This document shows, one piece after another, positions 49,339 through 61,300 of a stretch of 64,000 bases of DNA. The stretch's first letter is position 1, and each line of letters begins with the position of its first letter. The translations under genes and the position numbers were made by a program. Source of the stretch: Aplectana chamaeleonis. Its lineage: Eukaryota; Nematoda; Chromadorea; Rhabditida; Cosmocercidae. The stretch lies in NCBI GenBank assembly GCA_029168955.1, contig JAPDOI010000902.1, positions 92,501 through 156,500 of the forward strand, written 5' to 3'. A model generated the notes under the pieces. That model was not told the origin of the DNA, made no database searches, and worked only from the letters and a program-made list of their open reading frames with translations.

Positions 49339-52300
49339 CTGAAAGAGGCTATTTTTGACATAATATTATCCAAAAGCGTGACTCCTATTAATGGATGTGA
49401 GACATATGACTAAAAACAGCGCAACGTAATACTATACTGTGTTACGTACACAAGGTTGCGGACATTCGACTAATGATCGTTGGAAACAGGATTAGGAAGC
49501 AAAAACATAAAGGAATTTCATTAACACGAAAAAATCTCAAGCTCGAAATAGCCCCCCCCCATCAGCATTCAGGTGGGATTTCAGACTCCTAAGCAGCCCG
49601 TGGCACGCAAGGCAATGTCAGCCCACTTTGGCGAGTTCTTCAAAGAATCGACGAAAATGATGCGGTTTTTTGCAACCTTTTGCCTTGAAGACAGCGTCCA
49701 CGATGATTCTCGTTCTCGAGTTTTCCACTCAAAATAATGTGTTGGCAACCAAGTGGAAACGCACTGAAACGTCTTATTCAGCGACATTATTCTCTGGCCT
49801 GGACTAGTTGTCCGATTGGATGAACATGTTCACAGTGGTTGTCACCGGTACAAAATGGGGCTAATCAAAAATGGAAGAATGTTTTAGGCGAAACAGTCTC
49901 AATTAGGGTCTGAAAGAGAGTATAGACTACAGCAATGGAAAAAGGACCTGGTGAAGTTGCGGACTCTTCCTAACATACTGTAGTCTGAGCTGTCACTCAT
50001 TTTTTCGCAATAACTGAGATTGGTCGGTGAGTTTTTGTTTCCACTCTCACATTTTCACCTGTTTTCATTGACTCACCGATCTATCACAGCTATTTGAGAA
50101 AAATGAGTGATACCACTAACATACTACCGTATTCTTCATTTTCGAGTTGCTCGCAGTCGCATTATCACTGTCGCAGATGCGGAGCGGTCGTTTTTCGAAA
50201 AAGCAACTATGAAAATGAAAAAATCATTCTCAGAGCCGCACCACTCTTATAGCGAAGCACAACCTTGCGAGTAGCGAGGAAATGGAGGCTATGTTAGGAC
50301 GAGTCCGCAACCTCACCAGGTCCTACTTCCATTGCTATAGACTACACGAAGCAACAAAGAGTAGAGAATTGCAAAATACGGTTCCATAAAAGATTTTATT
50401 GTTACAACGAACAGTTTCTGTGAGACTTGAGAGGCGGGGTGAGATTTGAGGATTTCGTGCCCTTCTGGTGCGTTTCTCTCGATTTCTTCGTCATTTCAGT
50501 TCTACCCAGGGAACAAACAACTTGATCAGCAATCAATCTCAAAATCGGAGATTATCGTAAATACTGCCTCTGAAGGCAGTGTTCACGATAAATTTTACTT
50601 CCAATATCTCTAAGGTTTACAGAAAGTCTGGTGCCCTATATAGCGCTGCCGAGATGTCGTACGTTCGTGCCGTGGCAGTGTGGAGGAAAGAAGATCGCCT
50701 CTGTGCAAACCGACGTCATCCCCTCCACAAAGAGGGTTTTTGTCATGGGAGAGGTGCTGGCCGGCCGCAACTCTCCTTCGGATTCTCCTACAAAGGGCCG
50801 GCGTGGAGAGGAATCCTGGACCCGCTCAGAAGTACCAATGCGCCACGTGCGGAGAGGATGTAAACTGGAGACATACCAGCGTCCAGTGCTTCGGATGCCA
50901 AAGGTGGGTGCATCTCTCCTGTTCGGGTCTCAGTTCTGTGAGGCATCATAACTCATCTTTTCGTTGTGTGTTATGCTCCTCACCTTCCATCTCAGATTCC
51001 TCTATCTCAAATCGCCCCCTTTCCATTGTGCATATCAATCTAAACGGCCTTCGTGCCAAGCTTTCTGAACTCTCTCTCTTTGCACGTACTTACCATCCAT
51101 ACGTGATCATGGTTCAAGAAACCAAGCTCTCTCCATCCCCTACCTATCCTCATCCCAATATCCCAGGCTATACTTCTACCATGCTCCAAGGTCATCTCTC
51201 GGCGGTGGAGTCTCTACTTTCGTTCTATCTTCACTTCCCTCACACCTCATTCCCAGCATTCCCACGGACGGTACTCTCGAGTACCTCCCAATCCATCTCC
51301 CCTAAAAACACCCCTTTCTCTTTTCAACATATACATTCCACCTACAACTTCATGCCCTTCATCTTACAATCCTATCCCACTTCTCAAGCAGCTGAGCGAC
51401 TGCTCCCTCTCATCCTCGGTCGTTTTCGCGGGTGATTTCAACGCTCACACCTTTTGCTCGTCTCTCGGTCCTGATGTTAGAGGAAATGACGTCGAAGAAT
51501 GGGCAGATGAGTGCGACCTGGTCATTCTAAATGATGATCAGCCCACTCGTCTCCCTGCCAGCGGCCGATCTTCTAGCCCAGACATATCTCTTGTCTCGTC
51601 CAACCTTTCTAGCTGCTGCTCATGGTCTACCTCGACTACTCTGCCAAGTGACCACGTTCCTGTCTTTGTCCACATCGATCTATCCACCTCTTGCTCCCTT
51701 TTCTGGTGTTCGCCAACGTTCTTATCTTAATTTAGGCCGAGCAGACTGGCGCCTGTTCAGTGAAGTTGCGCTTCGCCTATCGGCAGATTACCCGTGGAAT
51801 GGAAGCGTGCACCAGAAGGAGTGCCATCTATCAGACGCAATCCGCAAGGCCATGAATGCGGCTATCCCTATCGGTCGCGTCAAGACGTTCTATCCAAATG
51901 TCAACAGGGAAATCCTCGACAAAATTAGAACGAGAGATGCGAGGAGAGCGGTTAATCATCTGGACCCCGTGGTTGCTGAGCTTGACAGTGAGATCAAAAA
52001 GGATTTGGACAGACACAAGAAAGAAGAGGAGAAGTTCACCGGACAGATGGACTTTAAGACGGACAGTGCAGCTACTTGATGGTTTTACGGAAGCTTTCGG
52101 GTAAAAGCTCACCCGCCACCGTCTCCACTATCGAATTCGACAACGGCGTATTCAAATCAGGAAAGGAAGCCGCTTATGCGCTCGGGAAAAGTTTTTTCAT
52201 CACCAGTGCTAAACGAGGTCCGCAGAATAGAGTGACTGTAAGAGAGCTGTGCCGCCTCCCGCTTATGAGCACGGCCGAAGCGTTTACTACGACGCAAATT

Positions 52301-55300
52301 GAGAAGATTATAAAGGAAATGCGGAACTCTAGAGCTATTGGTCCGATGGGATATGTCCTGTTGTCTTGAAGAAGATACCCACTGACTTACTACCGCTCCT
52401 CACTGATGTGATAAACCTCGTTCATGTCGTGTACTATCCCGCAGAATTGAAGATGGCAAACGTCGTTCCGCTGCCCAAGCCTTGCAAGCCCCAAGCTTCA
52501 GTCAAGGGATATCGGCCCATTAGCTTGTTGTCTTCTTTTGCTAAAGTAGCTGAAAAGCTGATCGTCAAAGACCTGGCTGAACACAACGAGAGACAGGTGG
52601 CTCAGCATGGATTCAGAAAATGCATTCCACCACGACAGCTTTGTTAGAAATTACGAGCTATGCAATTGATGGTTTCAACGCGTATAAGCCGGAAAGAACT
52701 GTAGCAGTTGCCTTGATCTCACTAAGGCTTTCGACACAGTGAATCTTGGTATCTTATCAAACAACTTACTGGAGTCATCAATCCCGCCATGGCAAAAGCG
52801 CTGGATAGCTGCATTCACTAAGGGAAGACGGGCTAGAGTGATGTTCCAGAATCATGTCTCAAACAGCATTCCGATTGCAGCTGAGTCACAGGGCGGCGTA
52901 TTGTCGCCTGCCTTCAGTCTGTACCTCGAAGATATGCCCGCCCCACCCCAAGATATCAAGGTGGTCGCTTACGCTGATGATATGACTGTCTTGTGTCGTG
53001 ATCAGGACATAAATGTGGCCGCCGCTAAGATTAACGGGTACTTGACCGCACTGAAAGCTTCTTCGACCGCAAATGCTGAAGATTTCTGCGTCAAAGTCAT
53101 CGGTATCCGTACTACAACGGACCCATCTGAACACAGCGCACATCCGTATGTCGTATGGAATGGAGATCGTTTGCCTGCCGCCCGCTTCCCAAAACTTCTC
53201 GGACTCGTGCTCCATCCATCGCTCAAGTTCCATAAGGACACGGAACAGAATCAGGCTATCCTTAAAGCGAAGCTTAACGTGCTTAGAGCCCGGGCGGTAC
53301 AACATGGGGTAGTAGCAAAGAAACCATTATTACAACGTATAAGGCTATTCTCAGCCTGCACTGGAATACGGCGCCCCAGTTTGGCAGCATCTAGTTTCGA
53401 ATCCTCTTGGACTAAGATGCAACGCATACAGAATGCGGCTCTTCGAATCGCCACCGGGTGTGCAAGAAGTTCCCCGGTCGATCACTTGCATGCTGAGACC
53501 CGCTTATTACCAGTAAAGGGAGCACTCTGTGAGCTCCAGGCCCAACAATTTTTCATCAACATTGTCAAACAACCAAATCACCCCTCTTGGAGAGTGCTAA
53601 ACCCCGTCAGAGAAAGAAAGATCAGAAAGCCATTCGCCGATGCTCCCAGCAAAGTCAATCTGCAGAGATGGCACGACTCACAGCAAGAACGACTCCGTCT
53701 ATTGCGCGAGGAGCATACTCAGTTTGTACGGTGTCATCTGGAAAGGCGGTCATTAATCCCATATTGGGGTAGTGCCGCCCCAAGTACATCCGAGGCTCAA
53801 CTCGGAAGAAGGGCCAGGTGCACGCTCGCATCATTACACTGTGGTCACTCTACAATGCTAATGTCTTATGTCAGCAGGATTGACAGCAGTAAATCTGATG
53901 TGTGCCCGGACTGCGGTACCATCGGCCACGATACCGCACATTTATTCAACTGTCCGGAGAGACCTACCACGCTGACCGTAATGGACTTATGGACAAATCC
54001 GTTACTGGTCGCCCAGTTCCTCAACCTATGACAAAACCCTCAATGTGGCTGCAAAGAAGAAGAAGAAGCCCTATATAGCGAAGCACGCTTGAAAAGGACG
54101 CGAAAGTCGCGTTTTTGAGCCAAGATAGGTCTTGCCTTGTTTACGTTGATTTTTGACATGGAGGAATTGACCGTTATGAAGGACGATCACTTGATCATTC
54201 ATGTAATCCGAGTCTTCATTTGTTCATATCGAGGGGGCGGTTTCGGTACACCAAAACGCTTGTTCGCAGCCGTTATTTTGCCGCTCCTGGCTCGTTTTCT
54301 ACCGTTCTTTCGACTCTGGGAGCCTAGGATCCTTCTCGCATATCATTTCACTGCGGAAAGTCACCGAGGATGATCACCGTGAACGCTCCTTTTAGAACCA
54401 CAGTCCAAGCTCAGAATCGATTTTTCGTTTTTCTGTCTATCATGGGGAAAATTTCACGCTGATCACAATGGTGTCTCCAGATTCGCTCAGAACTCACCGC
54501 AAACTGAGTTACGGCTCCTCAAAAATTTTAAATTTGAACTGGTAGACGTTCGCGGACGAGTTGTCTCGAGCCTGTATTTTCTCATTATTGGCAGCCATCA
54601 TTCCAAAGCGGGTTACAATATAAAGCCAGACCGAAAACAAAAGGAAAAACATAGATTCTGAATAAAATCATTCGCGCGTCTCTTCCCTAAGGAGGTCGGA
54701 AAACTGCCAGTGGGCATTGCCCATTTTTTCTTTCAAGAGGGCGTGGTCGACTTTTTCCTAGCTTTTTCTCGCTTATTTGGTCGAATTGAGATTTCGCGCT
54801 TCGCAGGGTTGCTATAAAAGGCGACCGGACCACAATGTCAGAAATTACCCCTGAGGTTGGACAGTGTTTTAAGAAAACAGAAGACACTGCATAAATGGGG
54901 TTCGGGCATGTCCGCCTTCGACTATGGACGATGAAATCATAAAAATTTTGATGATTTCAATCCTGGACAACTAACGGCGTGTAGGGAGGGGAACCATTAA
55001 ATTGAAAAGTCCATAGACGAGATGCGAAGAGATTTTGAGTCAAGAGGACCACTTCTTTTTTTTAAAGATGAATGCTATGTAATGAGTTGAGAAGTTGGAT
55101 AATTTGAACTTTGCTTCCACGAGCCGATTTAGGGTGGTGGCCATCGTGTATCAACACCCTTGTGCAGGCGGGAGAAACGGGGGAGGAGCGAGGTTCCTGA
55201 TTGGACGCAACAGCCGGGGGCCGGGGCTAGCCAGTGTTGCGTCCAATCAGAAACCTCGCTCCTCCTCCGTTTCTCCCGCCTCCCCAGGAGTGTTGATACA

Positions 55301-58300
55301 CGATGGCCACCACCCGCCGATTTAGGTTGCGGCGGAACTATTGACTCGCCTTCAACTAGAAAGATGCTGTGGCGATAGGACGTCGGCATTTACTTCCACA
55401 ACTGTCCTAGTCACATCTCAAATCTTTGATGCGTCCGGTAGCTCCCTATAGGAGTCTTTCGGACCCTCCTTACTGGACAAAGTCAAGCGGGTTCTGCAGA
55501 GAGGCAACGGATGGGAATTCTTGAAATTTCGGTCTAGAATAAGAAAACGGTGAGGGGATACCAAGGAATCAAAAAATCAAAAATCAAAAGAATCAAAAAA
55601 ATCCAAACCGCGACTGGCGCGGGCCAGCCGCCGATGAGATTTAAATCGCCCGCGCCAGTCGCGGTTTAGAATTAAATGTTTTTCTTGCGGAAACAAGCCA
55701 CGGCCCTAACTATACATGTAATGTAAATTTAAGTTACATATGATATAAATGAAAGTTACTTGAGAAATTCAATTCAAGTAACTTACATTTGTATTACAAG
55801 TAACTTGTTTTCATATCTCTGAGACCGGCGAGGATGGGATCGACTGGCGCGTCACGGTCGACGCGCTCCCCAAACGTCTGGTGTTGCCTCGATGATGATG
55901 AGCGTAATTTCGAATTTTTCGTCTTTTTTCGAATCCGTTCTACATCCTCCGGTAATTTTCGGCTTATCCGTTTTCCGTTTACAAGTGAAAATTCCTCTCC
56001 GTTTACGCTTCTAATTCCGAGGAAAATCTCTCCCACGCACCTCCAACGTAAAATACACTTGTAATATTTCCGAAAGTCCTTACCTTCGGCAGAATAGGTG
56101 CTTTAAGAACACGAGATCTCAGCCCTTCCCAGTCGAATCCCATAAACCATCGATGCTTTCTGATGTCATTCACTCCACCCGATCCGGAGCCTAACCGTTC
56201 TCCTGGGTTATCACGACACAACTTCTTCACTAAGGCGGTTGCAGTCTTGCCGATTCGACTAAAATGATTAGCAGTGACGTTGGAACAGATTGCAACGTGG
56301 ATGAAAACGTACCGATTAGGGATTTCCAACGCGTCAACTCCTTTCAAGATTAGAGTATACGTCTTCATTGGATCGCTAGCTTGGAAAGGTGGCCGCCCAA
56401 GCATGAGTTCACAGATGTAAATACCTGAAAAATCACCATATCAAGAAAAATACATAGATGATTAATGAACGGAGGTAATTCCCAAATATGTCACGGTATA
56501 AACTGTATCCAAACGTACCCAACGCCCAGTAATCCGCAGCTTGATCATGACCTTTGTTCAGAATAATTTCAGGAGACACGTATCTGAAACGATACAATAA
56601 AATGAAAACTTCAGGTGATTTCATCGAAAAAAACACGTGTTGGTTTATATGGGGTTGCTTTCTAAATGGTTCAAGCTTCATCCTATCGTCTTATGCGCGC
56701 GCCTATTCACCATTCTCTATTCATTTAGGGTGCCCGGCGCTTATTCCCATCTCTTCCAATTTCACGATCTGTCAAAGGTTAACTTGTTAAAAAACATGAA
56801 TTTAATGGAGTTTTTAAGGTTTTTTTTTCTGGTGAATCAGGAAAGCTTTGACAGGCTGAGGCTAAAACAAAAATCGGAACAGATCGGGAGTAACGCTACG
56901 CACCCATTCTTTTCTTTGGGACTTTTTTCCCAGAACGCATCATACTTAAGAGAAGGAATCGTTTTTGAAATAACTAATAAGCAGAATTTTGAAGGGTGCC
57001 CAATTCTTGCGAAAAAAAACCGCTGCGTAGTCAGCTTCATTGATCGCTTCTCCTTCCCGCATGTGAGGGTGGAGAACTGCTCCAGTCACAACCATTCTAT
57101 ATAAAAGGTTGTCTGCTTAAAATCTTATCACAGCTGAAGTCCTTAGAGTTTATATTTTGAGTACGCGAGAGCGAATCGCCGTAATCCATATGTAGGCCCA
57201 GTCAATTTCGAGAAACCCGCAATTTCGTTATTCTTGGCACTCCCTGAAAAAATCCAGGCGGCAATCATGATGATCAAGTGCGGTTGACGACCCTTCATAG
57301 AATTTCGTATTTCTGTGGCCATATTCATGAAACTACGGTAGCCTCCCAGGAGGGTCCAAAGTTCGCCAGCCCCATACCCTCTATAAAACGTCGAAATTCA
57401 CATCATTCGAGACGCGAGCGGCACGCGCGACGCCTGGGCCTCCGTCTGCCCTCCGCTCTCTAACTGTCTCTAACCTCCGCTCCGCACCAGCACGCGTAGG
57501 AACCATATGAATTTCGCCGTTTTATAGCCTGTGCACCGGCTGGTTCTAAAAACCCTCCCCGAAGGCTCCCGTAGTTTCACGAATACGGCCACTGATCGAT
57601 TTTCAGATAAATCGATATGCGATCAATTTTGGGAGAATGGTAATATGTGTAAACATCGACATAAAAAATCTGCAGAGGCACTTATGTTTCATTTATGATG
57701 CCTAGACAACGTCAGAAAAACGAAAAAATGGCACAGATGCTGTTCTTTGACAAAATTCAGATTTCGGCCATTTGCCCTCGCATTCGTTTACTAGAGGGTC
57801 CGAGGACTTCAGCGATTGAACGTTTTCGTGCGGAGCATTCGAAATGACCCCCATTGGAGCAGTTCTCAACATTTACATGCGGGAAAGACGAACCACTTCC
57901 GTAACTGACTAAAAAAATTGAGAACCCTCCAGGTTTCTGCTCACAATTTGTTCCAATCACGATTTCGGGCTCCGAACTTGGTTTGCTTGAGACAGAGGTT
58001 TGTTGAAAAGAGCGGACTATACAAGAAGATTAGAACCGTGCATATATGGGCTCCACTGAAATAAAAAGTTCTGCCCACATATTTAAAAAGCACCCTTCAT
58101 ATAATTATTATTATTATTATATAGTAATTATTGATTACAAGCAGATCCAGCAACAGCTTTTCGTCATGCATTTGGCCGATTAGTTGATGTTTCAAGTATC
58201 CTTTGTTTCCGAGTGGAATTTATTTCCGTTCATCGCGTGCGTCTGCGAGCGTACGCTGCTCGCAGACGCATGCGTCTCCTTCTCTCCTCACTTTCTCGCT

Positions 58301-61300
58301 CCGCACAAGCACGCGAGGGAACAGAGTAAATTTGGCTCGGAACCAGAGGATACGTTTTCGTTCATTTCTGTTTTTTTCCTTGTTCCTACTCGTATGTTAA
58401 CGAAAAATTTCAGCACGATGGCTGTTTTCCTTGCGACCCTAACTGGGAGAGGTTTCCCAAAGAGTTAGTAATTTAGCCAGGTTTCCCCCCTCATTAAATC
58501 TTCGAAACGATTTACAACAAAGTTCGAGACCATTCCATGGTGCTGAACGACGGGAAAGATGGGGAACTGGTGAGGTTAAATGTTGTGCTTTTGCGGATGA
58601 TTTTAAATTTTATCTCCGATCCAGACGGCAAGCGCGACAAGGAGTACTTGCAAATGGCGTTGGATGAGGTTGTCTTCTTCTTCTTTGCAGCCACATAGAG
58701 GGTTTTGTCATAGGCGGAGGAACTGGGCGACCAGTAGTGGATTCGTCCATAGGTCCATTGGTGTCAGCGTGGTAGGTCTCTCCGGACAGTTAAATAAATG
58801 TGCCGTATCGTGGCCGACGGTACCGCAGTCCGGACACACATCAGATTTGCTGCTGTCAATCTTGCTGACATAAGACATTAGCATTGTAGAGTGACCACAG
58901 CGTAATGATGCGAGCGTGCATCTCGCCCTTCTTCCGAGTTGAGACTCTGAGGTGCAGATGGGGGGCGGTATATCTCCTAGTATAGGATTTATGGCCGCCT
59001 TGATAAGATGACACCGTACGAACTTGGTGTGCTCATCGCGCAAAAGACGGAGTCGTTCTTGCTGTGAGTCGTGCCATCTTTGCAAATTGACTTTGTTTGG
59101 AGCATCGGCGAATGGCTTCCTTATACTTCTCTCTCTAACGGGGTTTAGCACTCTCCACGACGGGTGATTTGGTTGCTTTATAATGTTAATGCGGAGTCGC
59201 TGGGCCTGGAGCTGACAGTGCTCCTTCACTGGTAATAGACGGGTCTCAGCATGCAGGTGCTCGATTGGGGAACTCCTTGCACATCCGGTGGCGATACGGA
59301 GAGCAGCATTTTGTACTCGTTGCATCTTTGCCCAGGAGGATTCTGAGACGAGATGCTGCCAAACCGGCGCGGCTTACTCCAGGGCGGGCTGAAGAATTGT
59401 CTTGTACGTTGTGAGTATAGTCTCCTTGCTGCTGCTACCCCACGAAGTGCCGCCCAGGGCCCTGAGAACGTTGAGCTTAGCCTTAACGACTGCCTGCTTC
59501 TGCTCGGTATTCTTATGAAACTTGAGTGACGGATCGAGCACAAGACCGAGCAGCTTTGGAAAGCGAGCAGCGGGCAATCGATTTCCATCCCACACGACAT
59601 CCGGATGAGCGCTGTGCTCGGATGGGTCCGTCGTGAGAACGGACACTGACGACTTGGCTGCAGAGATCCTTAGCATCTTGCGGTCGAAAAAGCTCTTCAG
59701 TGTGATCAGGTACTCGTTGATCTTATTGGCGGCCACCTGTAAGTCCCGATCTCGACACATGATTGTTATGTCATCAGCATACGCGACGACCTTGATGTCC
59801 TGTGGAGGCTCAGGCATATCTTCGAGATACAGACTGAAGAGGGCTGGCGATAGAACCCCGCCCTGAGGGACTCCAGCTGCCATAGGAATACTGTTGGAGA
59901 CATGGTTCTGAAACATGACTCTTGCCCGCCGACCTTTAATAAAGGCCGATATCCAGCGCTTCTGCCAAGATGGTATTAACGACTCCAGTATGTTGCTTGA
60001 CAGGACTCCAAGGTTAACCGTATCAAATGCCTTGATGAGATCCAACGCAACAGCTACAGTTCTCAATGGCTTGTTAAAGTTGAACCCGTCGATAGCATAG
60101 CTGGTAATTTCTAGCAACGCCGTAGTTGTGGAATGAAGCCTTCTGAACCCATGTTGAAACAACTGCTTCTCGTTGTGCTCCGCTAGATCCTTGACAATGA
60201 GCTTTTCGGCCACCTTGGCGAAAGGTGACATCAAGCTAATAGGACGATATTCCTTTACTGGAGACTGAGGTTTGCCAGGCTTGGGCAACGGGATGACGTT
60301 GGCTGTCTTCCAGTTTTGCGGAATAGTGCAAGAGCTGAACGATGTATTAATCATATCAACGATGAGCGGAAGGATCTCAGTTGGGAGTTTCTTCAGTACA
60401 GCAGGACAAATGCCGTCCGGACCGACAGCTTTGGAGTTCCGCATGTCCTTTATAATCTTCTCTACTTGCGCCACAGTGTACGCTTCGGCCGTGCTCATGA
60501 GCGGGAGGCGGCACAGCTCTCTTACTGTCACTCTACTTTGCGGACCTCGCCTTGTACTCGTGACGAAGAAACTTTTACCGAGAGAGTAGGCGGCTTCCTT
60601 TCCTGACTTGAAAACGTTATTACCGAACTCAATAGTGGAGATGGTGGCTGGCAAGCTCTTTCCCGATAGTTTCCGAAGCACCTTCCAAGTAGCTCCACTG
60701 TCCGTCTTGAAATTCAACTGTTCTGTGAATTTTTCCCACTGTTCTTTCTTGTGCTGGTCGAGATCTTTTCTGATCTCACCATCCAGCTGAGTGACGACAG
60801 GGTCTAGATGGTCAACTGCTCTTCTGGCATCTCTAGTTCTGATTTTCTGAAGAATCTCTGGTGACGTTTGGATAGAACGTCTTAACTCGGCCAACAGGAA
60901 TAGCCGCCTTCATGGCCCTGCGAATTGCATCAGATAAGTGATGCTCCTTCTGGTGCACATTGCCATTCCACGGGTAATCAGCCGCTAGGCGTAGCGCAAC
61001 CTCACTGAACAGGCACCAGTCTGCTTGGCCTAAATTGAGATAAGAACGTTGACGAACACCAGAATAAGGAGCAAGAGAGTTTGAGAGATCGATGTGCACA
61101 AAGACGGGAACATGATCACTAGACAATGTTGTTGAGGTAGACCATGAGCAAGCGTTGGAAAGGTTGGAAGAGACAAGAGTTATGTCTGGGCTAGAAGATC
61201 GGCCGTTGGCAGGGAGACGAGTGGGCTGATCATCGTTTAGGATGACCAGATCGCACTCCTCAGCCCATTCTTCGACTTCTTCTCCTCTAGCATCAGAACC

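Noticed and set aside
51831..53305. Antisense frames within LINE copy 1
   Set aside because: Shadows of the reverse transcriptase frame; no domain signature.
54825..54850. TATAAAAGG word as a promoter
   Set aside because: No coding sequence or known promoter element follows within several hundred bases on either strand.
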